Source: Psococerastis gibbosa (lineage: Eukaryota; Arthropoda; Insecta; Psocodea; Psocidae). From it: a DNA stretch of 64,000 bases. Location of the stretch: assembly GCA_963971405.1 (NCBI GenBank), contig OZ020491.1, forward strand, positions 23,864,855 to 23,928,854, in the 5' to 3' direction. Below are positions 1-11,400 of this stretch, piece by piece (the first letter of the stretch is position 1; each line of letters opens with the position of its first letter). The position numbers and the translations under genes were made by a program. The notes beneath the pieces were generated by a model. That model was not told the DNA's origin, did no database searches, and saw nothing but the letters and a program-made list of their open reading frames with translations.

Positions 1-678
1 GGTCCAGACACAGCTGACCCCCTCCCCCCTTGGCTACGGCACTGCGCTGGATCCGCCCTTGCCTGACACGCCCTCTTCAACTCCACATATCCAATATCTA
101 GTGGAAAAGAAAAGCGCGAATAATCATAATCATAACTCACCCAACGAAATAGCGCCTAGCAACAAGCCTTTCGCGGCGTATGCAAATCGCAACTAAAGAA
201 ATTGGCACAAAAATAGCTAACCCAATACTTAGTCCCATCCCCCCATTAAAATATATAATCGCACATTAAAAAAAAAACTAATCCTCCCCAGATTATGCAA
301 CAAAGGTGTATGTGATACCAATATTTGTATGTTTGCAGGCCCCTTTGGCACTTTGTCCACTCCTTGCCTATGCATATAAGAGTTGTTTGGTCACGTGACC
401 CCGCGACCAGAGGTTTGACGTCAATGCTGACCTTAAAACGAGTGATGGTATGGGCACGGAGGTCCTCTCACCTAAGCTAAACACGTGGAAAGCTGTCCAC
501 AAGGAATGTATACCACTATATAGGCTTACAGTCGCTCCGCAGGGCATAGCCGATACCGCCTGTTGGACTAGACAATTGACATCAATGTACAATTGCTTAG
601 GATTAATGCAATGGATCACTAATCAGGCCATGGGCGTACGCAGCTTTAAGATTGGGGGAGGAGACATGACCTTAAAGT

Positions 679-1031
679 GTTTCAGCATTTCTGCTTTAAG
701 CAACCCTGTCAGCCTGGGGGGAGTGAGTCTGTTTGTTAACTTGAGGCACCCTAAGGACAGACTCTTTCACCTCGGGGGAACCGGAGTTGACTGACAGGGT
801 GGACCTCCTGATTATAGTGGATTCCGAACCACTCGGGGAACATGGTAAAGTCACACGATTAAATCGGAGGTGACCAGGACTCAAAACGCACGTAGACCAA
901 CTGGTATAGTCTCAGCGCGTTATCATGTCCCACCATGTTCCCCTGCCAACGCTGTGCACCCTACCAATTTTGCCGCAGTTTGAAACATGCTCAGCTCTGT
1001 TCTATTGGATTTAACATGGTAAGGCCGTTGG
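679..1031 (-). repeat. SINE family B (long tail), flanked by a 14-bp target duplication
   Basis: B-long copy on the reverse strand. The flanks carry catgaccttaaagt on both sides (665-678 and 1032-1045), so the boundaries are well defined. The head, read on the minus strand, has a D-arm-like TGATAACGCGCTGAGACT and a B-box-like GTGTCGAGTCC in better copies. Confidence 0.85.
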
Positions 1032-1335
1032 CATGACCTTAAAGTCACTCCTCCCCAAAAATTGCTCCAAACAGTTAATAATTAATAACAATGTCGTGAG
1101 GGACTCTTTACCAACCTAAGCCTACTAGGCCCAGTGGTCCCTTGTCCATTGCCAATGACCCCATGAATTTCGGACATTATTTGTATGGTTTCTGTACGAA
1201 TTTTTGGCCATTGGCAAACTGGTATACGTCCACGATGTCAACCTATACCGCCTACAAGCGATAATGGACAGGCTGAGACAAGCTTACCATTGACGCAATG
1301 GAACTTAACCTTGACTTAACCAAGTACAGATACGA

Positions 1336-1475
1336 GTCGAAACAGTTAAAATATAGGTGCGTTTTTTACGTATTTTGACGGCAAAAGTTTAGAGAAAGTC
1401 TTATTGTCGAAACAGTTAAAATATAGATGCGTTTTTTTCGCATTTTGACGGCAAAAGTTTAGAGAAAGTCTTATT
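1336..1475. repeat. Tandem duplication, two 70-bp units
   Basis: The unit starts gtcgaaacagttaaaatata and ends gagaaagtcttatt; copies differ at a few positions. Confidence 0.85.
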
Positions 1476-1629
1476 ATTCGCCTTTTGTTTTGTTTCCATC
1501 CAATAAAGTCGTTTTCAGTTCTGTTCAGAAAGACTAACTAACATATTATCTTTTCCACCATAGTGCACATAATTTTCTAGTCCAACCGACACACCAACGC
1601 CAATTAAAAGAATTCACTGGGCCACAGGA

Positions 1630-2045
1630 TAGTAAATGTCAATGACGCAAACAAACTAGGAGTATTGGAAATAAAGATAAAAATGAGGATCTATAGACCC
1701 TTATGCGGAGACGGAGAGTGGCGTATAAGAAACAACGTCGAAATAGACGCAATACTCAACGGAGAAGACAGTCCGGTTCATAATAGCGCAACGCATAAGA
1801 TGGCTGGGACACGTCGTAAGAATGTCGAACGACCGCATGCCGAAAACTATATACAAAGCAAGGATGACAGGAAGACGACTGGCCGGGCGTAATCGAAAAC
1901 GCTGGAATGATGAGTTGGAAATTTACCTTCGTGAGTTGGGAGTCCGTAGGTGGTGGAGCGTTGAACAAAGCCGAGATAACTGGGGGAGTGTTGTCGAGCA
2001 GGCCAAAGCTCATCAAGGGCTGTAGAGACAGAAGAAGAAGAGAAT
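1630..2045 (+). pseudogene. RTE-like LINE, 3' end of the reverse-transcriptase ORF
   Basis: Translated pieces match the RTE-type C-terminus: GEWRIRNNVEID, then MPKTIYKARMTGRRLAGRNR, then KRWNDELEIYLRELGVRRWW and a short end before a (GAA)n tail. Frames change along the way, so it is dead. The tail segment recurs at 2178-2250 (GTGTTGTCGAAAAGGCC). Confidence 0.8.
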
Positions 2046-2297
2046 TCTTTTGTAGGAATAAAGTATTCACCGGAGCTTTGCCAAATAGTGACAAGACACA
2101 ATGACACATTGCAGGAGATACGTCAAGCGGTCTCCCATAGACACAACAGTGAAAAATTCAGGCAACCCAAAACTGGAAACTGGAAGAGTGTTGTCGAAAA
2201 GGCCAAAACTCATCAAGGGCTGTAGAGCCAGAAGAAGAAGAAGAAGATACGATAGTGAATACCCTTAATAGTTATAATTATTTATTATAGAACTTAC

Positions 2298-2348
2298 CTT
2301 GGTTACACCATTTTCAGTGTGATCATCGAGGTCACACCGCGGCTGGAA
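2298..2348 (-). CDS. Possible internal 51-nt exon of the left-facing gene
   Basis: On the minus strand a good acceptor (CTTGTTGCAG) is followed by 17 open codons (FQPRCDLDDHTENGVTK) and a consensus donor (AAG|GTAAGT). Entry and exit are phase 0, which fits the phase-0 end of the exon at 8038-8112. It would imply a 5.7-kb intron filled with repeats. No family is recognised, and a short open stretch between splice-like signals can occur by chance. Confidence 0.35.
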
Positions 2349-2349
2349 C

Positions 2350-3440
2350 TGCAACAAGAAAATACAAATTAATGTGACATCATAGCCTAGTCATTATTGA
2401 GGTGAGGTCAATATCATGAAGAAGCTAACACAGATTAATCTTAATAAAAAACATAATTGAGCGCGTCTCTAATGGATTTCCGCTATTTGGGGTACATTGC
2501 ATGGTTTGTAAGGCAGCTATTCCACTTGTCAATAATCTGTCATTTGTGCTTCAATAATTAATGCGTTTTTTTATTTTACATAATTAAATTAAATTTTAAT
2601 TTTTAATTTTATCATAAGTGGTACAATTTATCATTTCATGTACACTTGTATTGTAAAATTGAAATATATTTGATTTGACTGTATATAAAACAAAAATCTC
2701 ATCAATTATTGATGCAAAAATGACGGAATATTGACAAGTGAGCCACCTTGACCTTGCAACAATTGATGCATCGTAACAGTAAAGGGATCTAGCGGACGTA
2801 GCACCAACACAAAAGAATTAAACGAACCCTGAGTAAAAATAACTCAGTAATGAAACTAACCCCCACCTTTAAGAGGACATGCTACGTAGAGAATTAACAC
2901 CCCAAAATATATATGCCAATATCACCACTGTGCAACGAGAATTTAATTAATTAGCTCTCCCACCATTGTTTTTTTTTTTCTTAAAAAAACATTACCTTTA
3001 AGTGCTGAATTGTACTCAACAAAGGTATCTCCTGGCCATCAGCTAAACATAGGACATGATTTTGATGACGTCCAAACAGTTTTCAGTACACTTAGAATGT
3101 TTAGCACTATTAAGGCACAAGTTCAAATTAGTAGAATCAGAATGTTGAAATTTAGATACAATGTTGGCGCCAGTCCGCCATTAGATAACATATTAGACAC
3201 TTCAGCTAGCTATGGTTAAAGTCTGAATAGACTTATTGTATTTATTTATTGGTGACATGGAAGGAGCCTCCCAGCAGATTAAGCTTTTCTTGAGACCACA
3301 ATCACGAATATGAGCAATCGGGTGTCCCTGGGCGATAAGGGATAAGGGCGCAACATCGCACGTACCAAGGTCCCTAGCATTCCCCGTCATTGGTAGTTTA
3401 TCATATTACCTTAACCAAACAAATGTACCTAATACAGCCA
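2350..3440. other. No gene or repeat recognised
   Basis: AT-rich sequence within the presumed intron of the left-facing gene. An open minus frame at 3202-3390 has no family resemblance and no convincing splice signals. Confidence 0.4.
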
Positions 3441-3806
3441 ACGGCCATACCAAGTTGAATCCAACAGAAAATAGCCTGTTCAAAACTGCAGCAAACTTGG
3501 CAGTGTGCACAGCATTGGCTGGGGAACATGGTGAGGCATCACAACGCTCTGCTGAGACTACCAGTCAGTCTAAGTACGCGTCGAGCCCGGGCCGACTCCG
3601 AATTAATCGTGTAACTTTACTATGTTCCCCAAGTGGTTCGGAATACACTGTAAGCAGGAGGTCCCCCCTGTCAGTCAACACCCCTTCTCCGTGAGGTGAA
3701 GGAGTCTGACCTTAGGGTGCCTCAAGTTAAGAAACAGACTCTCTCCCCCCGCCAGGTTTACAGGGTTGCATAAAGCATTAATGCTGAAAACAGGCGTTGG
3801 AAAACA
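3441..3806 (+). repeat. SINE family B (long tail)
   Basis: Full-length but diverged: CATACCAAGTTGAATCC at the start, GGAGGTCCCCCCTGTCAGTC in the middle, and GCTGAAAACAGGCGTTGGAA at the end. Confidence 0.75.
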
Positions 3807-4489
3807 AATAACAAACAATTACTGAATACCCTGTCCACTCTACAGCCTTAAGACATTCTGCCAAAACCTCACACGCTGCAACACGTGATTGGGAAAGCTT
3901 ATGACGAAACATCCTCTGTTATTTTTTTGCTTTTCTATGAGGTTCTTTAGGGACAGTTTTGGTCACTAGGTTCGCTGACGACAAACCGATATCCATATTA
4001 TTCAAAATGGCCGCCGTTTGCATGTGAAAGCTAAGCTCTTAGCATATAATTAATTCTTTTAATATTTTTTATAATATTTTTACTATGCCTGGACCTTATT
4101 TCGCTGCATATAATATAATACATATATTCTCCATGATTTATAGAAAAATATCACTTTAAAATAATACATAAATAAAATAATTTTAAAATAGTATTGAGGC
4201 TTATGGAAAAATCAACGCTTTGATATCAGTGCAACTGGGGCTGCCATCTACAAAATGATGTTACAAAGGAACTTCATTAGTTTAGTTTTTCGTGTCCGAG
4301 GTAGACTCCTAGCTTCTGCCAACCTGACGCACACCCGAAAGTCGTTGAAGTCTGTTCTCGGTGGTGAAAGGATTAGCCGCTAGATGTTTCCACACAGCGT
4401 TGCCCAGTTTACGCCCGATCGGTTTTTTATCCACGTCTATAAAAAGCGATCTTCGGGGAGTCTCCTTTCCTGTACCTGTCCTTTCCTAT

Positions 4490-4595
4490 TATTTTATACG
4501 CAAGGACCTTTGTGGTGGTCGAAATTGTCGATTCCGATATTTCAATGGATTAACCTTTCAACCAGGAACCCAAAAAAGGTGTTTAGGAAATGTCT
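4490..4595. mobile_element. Family E terminal fragment
   Basis: TTTATACGCAAGGACCTTTG, GATATTTCAATGGATTAACC and AACCCAAAAAAGGTG match the left part of family E. Confidence 0.45.
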
Positions 4596-5632
4596 GCCGG
4601 CTCTTACAAAGCGTAACAAAGCTTGACACACAGATATTGTGTTCTTTTGTTTCTTGTTTACAAGAGACAACTCACAACATTGCGTGGCTGTAGACCGTTA
4701 TCAATATGGCGGCTAATGGAGCTTGCACAAGATAAGTACGCAAATTAGCTGAGTAAATAGCCTGCACAAGCTAAGTACAGAGTTTTGGCCGGGTCCAGGT
4801 ATCCATTCTGCTACGCTGCAATGTGTAAGACTTCGATATTTTTTACGTTAGTACTTATCTCTGATAGTTGGCTTATGGTTAACGGGTGCCCCGGAAGGGA
4901 TATTATGGCTCCCGCCGTTCCAGTTAATATATTTCTATGACTCACAAGCATACCGCCCAATCTTAATTTGTGGTGAAAATCGTTCTGCAATCGTTGACAC
5001 TTTTGGAAAGGCCGCAGCTTGAGAAAACCCGGAATTTGGCTGACTTGTACAAAAAGGCTGCTCCACTGATCTGAAGGGTCGTTTCGGGCTTGGGACTAAT
5101 TTCCGCATCATGAACAAATGGCAAGCACTAAAAATATGTTCACGCAGACGCCTGGCCTTTAATGTGGCATTAGGTTGATGGCCAAGTCACCTTTTGCATT
5201 TTAATGCAATACAATGAAAGGCAAGTTGTGGTCTGCGGCTAGCTGAGGATAACTTGGAGGTGTCAGTCTAGACTCTGATACCTGGTAGCCTGATGAAGTG
5301 TCAGACTACCGCAATTTTCATCATAACATATCTTGGTAGTCCGTATCAACTCTTCATCCTCGCAGTGGCGGAACCCTGAGACTAAATGTGAAATAATTAA
5401 AATCCCGTTCGACTCTGGCCGATCAGGTGTAGGAAGATTTCAAAAAAGCGCGGCGTTTCTCCTTCCCTTGAAAATGATAACTTGCGTGTACCAAGGAGAA
5501 ACGATATGTCATATCGTCACCCTAAAGTCAGATGGGTGTAAACAAAATTTTTGGAGAAATAGAGTTATGCTCAGATTTAGTGACCTTGTCTTGACCTCAA
5601 CCTCTGCATAAACCGAAACAACTCTAGTCCTC

Positions 5633-5775
5633 AGGCGGGGTTTCCACCGACCTCTCATTGCAGAATTCAAATGACATTGACGTGGTAGCAGATATCATTA
5701 ATAAGTCTTGAATGTCTGCTAACACGTCAATGTCATTTGAATTCTGCAATGAGAGGTCGGTGGAAACCCCGCCTT
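5633..5775. repeat. Short foldback of family D, at the end of a LINE fragment
   Basis: A simple 143-bp hairpin: arms AGGCGGGGTTTCCACCGACC and TGCAGAATTCAAATGACATT, centre CATTAATAAGTCTTGAATG. LINE coding similarity on the minus strand begins immediately to its right. Confidence 0.85.
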
Positions 5776-6310
5776 ACATCCGTGGTCGTCTCACTCGTCT
5801 TCTCCCTTGGGGCACCTCGTCTTAGGCTCTTGTAGCCCAATTGTCTGGCATTCGTTCCACGTGTCCTAGCCACCTGATGCGGGCTCTCTTGATTTCGGAC
5901 ACTATCGTAGCTTCTCGGTATATCGCGTAGAGCTCATCATTTCAACGGATATGTCCCTCCCTCTCTCTCTGATTTTGCACTGGCCCATACACCTTTCGGA
6001 GTATCTGACGCTTCCACCTTTCAAGCAGCTCCTCGCTCCTCCGAGTCATAACCCATTTCACACACCCATAGGTTAAGACTGTTCGGATTATCGTTCGGTA
6101 TATTATTCGTCCGTGTGCACCGGGCCTTAATATAAAAAAATGCCATCCAAAGTAAAAACTGCGACAGTTTAAAAAAGCAATTAGCAGAATTAATAGCATA
6201 CTATAGAATATAGTGCTCAATGCTATTGCCGCCTCATTAAATCGACTACATTGACCTGCGACCCCTAACAGACTGACTATTATGTCGAACCACTTTTGTT
6301 TACTACGAGC
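5776..6310 (-). pseudogene. RTE-like LINE fragment
   Basis: Minus-strand frames encode YGCVKWVMTRRSEELLERWK, LRKVYGPVQ, NDELYAIYREATIV and RIRWLGHVERMPD in order, with stops and frameshifts. The part beyond 6120 is not LINE-like. Confidence 0.8.
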
Positions 6311-6637
6311 CACGCGTCTCCGGTGTCAAAGGGCAGCTATATTAGCAACACGGTAAAAAAAAACTGCCTATTGTAAACACTGCAATGCAGATCAACGTTG
6401 CTTATCATGTGGGCTCTACTCTAACGGTAGGGTTCCCGTTTTAAGGCATTGTGCCCAGTTGTCAGAGGTAGAGCCCCCCCCCCCTCACAAATCATCCCCC
6501 AACTACCTTAGCCAACGGTCACGAAACTGTGAGGGACGAACTCGGAAAACGTCGCTCAGCTACGCGACTGACAAATAGACTCAAATTAACAGGGTGGGCG
6601 CCTCTTAGTGAGACAAATGACAATAGCCAGAGGACCC

Positions 6638-6655
6638 CCCCCCCCCCCCCCCCGA
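6638..6655. repeat. Poly-C run
   Basis: A run of about 18 C within otherwise unremarkable sequence; likely assembly-sensitive. Similar runs occur at about 25050-25064, 36117-36130 and 49833-49847. Confidence 0.8.
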
Positions 6656-6937
6656 AATATTTTTAACGTACACTAGATAGAATGGAGTTTTAAACATATT
6701 GAGGTTACCTCACCTCCGGTGACGTATTTCTGGCTATGGCCTTGTTGAGACATTGGTTAGAACGGTTTTTTTTTTTAAATGGGGTGGGGGAGGATAGTGC
6801 TGTGTGTTACTAGTTAACACGATACACCGGTAAGTCACAGCGTGGAGTTGGTTCCTTCCTCTCACCAATTTTTCCCTGCTTTCCTTTTTCAAATTTAATT
6901 CACACTGTGGCTTACTGTATGTGCATGTCATGAATAG

Positions 6938-7115
6938 TACAGTTGGTAGACAACTGGACTATTACGTTCGAAACTAGAAACATTTTCCGCAAGGTACACA
7001 TTGAGTCCACCTAATGGGTACCTTACGTTCATCGGCATGGGAAAAACGCAGTTGTAGGGCATATTGCTGACCATACCATCACAAGTAGTGTAATAGTCAG
7101 AAGAGACCAAGGCCC
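6938..7115 (+). repeat. SINE family K relative
   Basis: ACAGTTGGTAGACAACTGGA then CGTTCGAAACT gives an A box and B box in tRNA order. The body (GGCATATTGCTGACCATACC) parallels the K copy at 57001. Confidence 0.5.
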
Positions 7116-7194
7116 GGTTGTCGTAACACGGCGTTTTATAGAGACTCCTTTAAAGAATTCTATCAAGCAAGGGGGACCTGGCGTTTACGAACGA

Positions 7195-7430
7195 ATGAAC
7201 TACAACGCGGAACCCTGTCTGATTACAGAGGTGAAGAGAGCGCGCTTGCGTTGGCTAATGGCTTGACCATCTAGCAAGGATGCCAGATACCAGAGCTGCT
7301 GACAGGGCCTTCATTCAGAAGCTGGGAGGAAAACGGACGACAAGCCGTCCAAGAAAGCGGTGACTGGAATATGTGGAGGAGAATCTCCATGAAATGGCAG
7401 AACAGAAAAGCACTGTCTGTGGAAGGTTCT
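7195..7430 (+). pseudogene. LINE C-terminal fragment
   Basis: Broken frames with VKRARLRWLM, ADRAFIQKLGGKRTTSRPRK and EYVEENLHEMAEQK, the RTE-type C-terminal pattern. Confidence 0.6.
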
Positions 7431-8037
7431 AAAGCATAGGTCTTGACATCAAATTGGCTATAACAAGTTTGCCTCTTCTCCCATTTGTTGAAGCGAAAGA
7501 TGTATACTTTATTTGACTAATGGAACAGTTTATCTAAGGCGGCTAATTAATTGCGAGAACTCTGTCGGCAATGGCGACAGTGGAAGGATAGCAGATGGTT
7601 GGCATATGCGTTTTTTACAGACTGTAAAACGCCATTAGCTTTCAAGGATCAGAATGACCCTTTCAATACATTTGTCGGCCTCTAACTTTACCTCAATATT
7701 ACGCCACAATGTAGGCTACTGGGTACCTTAATTAAAATATAGCCCAGGCTGAAAAGTGAAAGTGCCACTGCATCAACAACTGGGATATGTAATTATAAAG
7801 CAATAAGTGTCCCAGTGTAAGTTTAAATGACAGGAATGCTACATTGCCACTGATAAGACCATACTGACACGGCACTGACATAATATTAGGTGAGCCTAGT
7901 ACACATGCAAAAGTATTGTTTTGAAAACGATAAGGAAATAGTTTCCAATTTTGAGAAACCTATCAATTGGAAATTAATAAACTTAAATGCACAAAGACTT
8001 TTTAGCAAAGTAAATAAGTTTATGCTGTTTTACATAC
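7431..8037. other. No feature recognised
   Basis: AT-rich intronic or intergenic sequence, without homology I can name. The minus-strand splice donor lies at its right edge. Confidence 0.4.
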
Positions 8038-8112
8038 CTTTTTTGAGGAACTCTTAGAAAAAAATTTAGTAGAAAAATTAGGTGGTGGAAAAACAGTTCC
8101 GACCGACGCCAT
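8038..8112 (-). CDS. First coding exon of an unrecognised gene, divergent from rotatin
   Basis: On the minus strand an ATG at 8112 opens a 25-codon reading frame (MASVGTVFPPPNFSTKFF, then Ser/Lys-rich) that ends exactly at a strong donor (AAG|GTATGT, GT at 8037-8036), phase 0. An in-frame TGA lies just upstream, so this is a start exon, not an internal one. The peptide is basic with a Pro-Pro-Pro run and I cannot assign a family. The gene continues left; 2298-2348 is a possible second exon with matching phase. The head-to-head position with rotatin supports a real promoter. The same sequence could instead be read as a terminal exon in another frame ending at a TAA just before this ATG, which is less likely. 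Confidence 0.5.
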
Positions 8113-8495
8113 TACGAGTCAAACACTGAGCACTGTTCCAAAATCACCTTGCGTCCCTTATTATGCGCCTGAAAAAAGATATATGAAGTGAATTTAATAT
8201 CTATTATAAGCAATATTTACAAATAACTATTTAACATCACTATATAAATTAATATTTTAAATCGTAAAACAATTATTTAAAGATAAAATAATAAATAAAA
8301 ACATAAATTAAAGATTCTATGCAATTTTTTAACACTGTCTAATGGCCGATGGCGGTTAAATTTTTGTATACAAACAAAGTAAACAAACAAAAGTAAAAGT
8401 ACAAATTTGCAACTGTCTGAACTGTCATAATTTTCACGTTTTGCACTTCACACTAGAATTTTAGAGCCTAATTTAAGGAATTTTGAACTGAAAAA
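8113..8495. promoter_or_regulatory. Shared divergent start region between rotatin and a left-facing gene
   Basis: Only 383 bp separate the rotatin ATG (8496) from the ATG of the minus-strand exon (8112). The stretch is AT-rich and free of the recognised repeat families. No TATA box or initiator can be named with confidence. On the minus strand a T-run followed by CAG near 8172 could be a 5'UTR splice acceptor. A bidirectional promoter is inferred from the layout. Confidence 0.5.
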
Positions 8496-11400
8496 ATGAT
8501 GCTGTCAAACGTGCTTTCACCTAGTCATATTCTAAAACTTGGTTAGTATTTAGTAAGCATTTGATTAAACGTCAGGTACACAGTACGGTAATTGTCACGC
8601 CGTAGGCCTTAGTGCTGACTAAACTGTTTAATATCATCATGTTATTCATGTAGTCTGTAATCTGTTCACTGTTGTATTCCGAAGACTCTGGGCGAAGACC
8701 GAAAGCAATTTTTTTTTTTGGATTTGGTTTAAATAATTGTTCTTGAGTCATGAATCTCCCAAGCTCGTTAACATTTCATTCCACCTCTTTTCAATTACTG
8801 AATATGAAACCGGTTTTTAAAATAACATAAGTTGCCTATAAATTATAATCTATATATTTATTTATTTATTTTCTACTTCCACTTCCCTCTTAGTACCGCG
8901 TGCGCAGCGTGAGGAGGGCGCCCTGGACCCATTTCTTATACTTACTCGACCCGGTCGTGCACTAACGTCTTTAGCTCAGTCATTATTTTTCCTCTTGCTC
9001 TAGCTAGTTGTTAGACTCTTTCCTCGGTCTGCCGATGGGTCTTCTACTTTGTGGCCTTACTTCCGCTAACCTGCGAGTGGTCCTATTCTCATCCAATTTA
9101 TTTTCTTTTCATTTTATTCATTTGAAACTGTATCATATCCCACCTTGGTGTGTCAAGAATCAAAATAAATTGATTAATTCATCCATTCATTTTGGTCAGC
9201 CTAAGGGTGGTCTTATTATGATACTTGTATATGCACATGTATTAGCTGATTGTTGTGTTTTAGGTCATGAAATCGAAGAAATAAGATCTCGAGCGTTGGG
9301 CTGCATTAATTCAAAATACTGCCTAGGACTGGTTGACGAGACAAACTTTAATAATACCAAGCATCTTTTCAAAAGTCTTCTGAAATGGTTTGATTTTGAG
9401 GATCATTCAGATGACGCCACAGCACTAAAACTAATTCACCGGATAACGCAAGGTGAACATTTCTCAATGGTTGTTGAAGAAGTTGGCGCTGATAACATAT
9501 TTAAACAAATCGGTCGGATTGAACAAATTACGGACCCTTCTCTATTGCCTGTGATATCCGACATTAAAGACAAGACACTGAATGCCAGCCGGAAATATAA
9601 CGCGGTACATAATTCGAACCATATACCTGCAGAGTCTGTCGCACCGAACAAAAATTTAGAAAATGTAGCCAGCCCTTCCGTTCGTGACTCACCAACTGTC
9701 GAAATTTTGAAAGGACACGTTAAAACATGCTCAACCCATCAACCTTTGCAATTTTTCCCATGGCAAACACTGATTACAAGTGATCGGCAAGTGTTGATGG
9801 CAATTTACGAGGGTTTGCGATACATTGACAATAATGCGTCCATTCTGGAATCATCTCACTTCTTCAAAGACGTGGTCCTCCGCGATTTTCCTTCAGAAGT
9901 ATTTCTCCAAAGACCGTTGATTTTCCAGACTTTCCTCGAGCTTTTGAAGTCGAGTCACGAAGAAAACAGGCTGCCCATTTTACATTGCTTAGCAGAACTT
10001 ACGGTATTTTTAGTTGCTCGCGTGAGGGCTATGAATTTACGACACTTTCGGGGACTTCGATGGAAATGTGAGGATTTTAGTGTTGCTGAACTTTCTACGG
10101 AAGAGGGAGACCGAACGGAACATGAGCATTGTCAGTTCAGTGTGTCTGATTTTGGAGAAAGTATTCTGGCGCAATGTGTAAATGGAGGGAAGGGATGTAT
10201 AGAGGAAGTTAATCTTTGCGTGACGATGATTCGCAACGTTCAACACCTATTTTTCTTAACGGATAATGATCCGAAAAAAATATTCGCAATATTGCAACGT
10301 GCCCTGACTGAGCCTTGGCCGAAAATGCCGTTCTGGTCATTGGTAACATGCTCTGTGCACTGGGCTTTAAATTGGAATGATCTAGCACTGACTACCCGGC
10401 AAATGATGTGTGAAAATATTGGCTTACCATCTCTAGTGCTTTTCTATCCAAATTTACACAGTGAATTCATTTCTATATTATCCACACTTGGCGAGCGAGA
10501 GTTTTTAAACGATATTGAAGAATGTATTAACATTTGTAGTGCAATGGAAGCGGCTGATGATTGCTTAAAGTTGAAAACAAATTATGGTAGCAAATTGGAA
10601 TATTTACGAAAATTGGATCAATCTTTATGTAGCTTAGAGTTTCATAAAAATTATAAACTTGTTCATGATTTTATGCGGTTTTGCCGACATCGGGATCTGA
10701 CGGAGTGTGAAGGGTTTATGAGGAAGAATATTTTATTAAAGTTATTATCATATCCCGATAGTGAGATACAGCTTGTGGTATATCGCGGAATTCATAAAAA
10801 TGTTAAGAAGTTTACTGATGTCGCTGATGTCACTGACGGTTTAGCTGATAAATTGGAGTTTTTATACGAGGAAGATATATGGAAGGAATTTCTACGACAT
10901 GCTCTTAATTCAACAGCACAGGTAGTGTAACCATTGCATGTAATAAATACTCCTTGTGAAAAAATTATTACTTAGTACAGTTTTACGTAATAAAATAAAA
11001 AACACAACCGGTTTCGGCTCACGCCATCGTAAAGTGCAATTGAAAACAGAAAAAACAAAACGATATGCAACCTAAAACAACACACTGTCAAAATGCACCC
11101 AGCGTCGCATAACATTTGATTACGTAAACTGTAATAAGTAACAATTTTTTCACAATGAGTGACAGCAAATTTTACAAAGTTACTAAGGAGACTATTATGT
11201 TTATTATGTACTAAATAAATAAAAACGCAATGAGTGTAAAAATCTTAGAGGATCCTCTCTCTTAGCCACTGCTCTATTGTTTGACTGCACAAGCTTAATG
11301 ATTCGAAGCAAATTTTAAGTAAATGAGTCGGAGAATTCGGTGCCATTTTTTAATAGTTATAATGCTTTAACCTTTTCACAAACCTTTCTTGGCCAATTCC

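Noticed and set aside
3202..3390. Minus-strand frame of 62 codons
   Set aside because: No splice signals in register and no family resemblance; probably repeat-derived.
4935..5140. Minus-strand open frames around 4935-5140 as a possible exon of the left-facing gene
   Set aside because: Splice-like signals exist, but two frames are equally open, the sequence has no recognised family, and phases cannot be checked.
9008..9263. Upstream extension of the long rotatin frame to 9008
   Set aside because: This stretch contains an antisense LINE fragment (8905-9100) and a splice acceptor at 9262-9263. The family N-terminus is restored only by joining 8541 to 9264.
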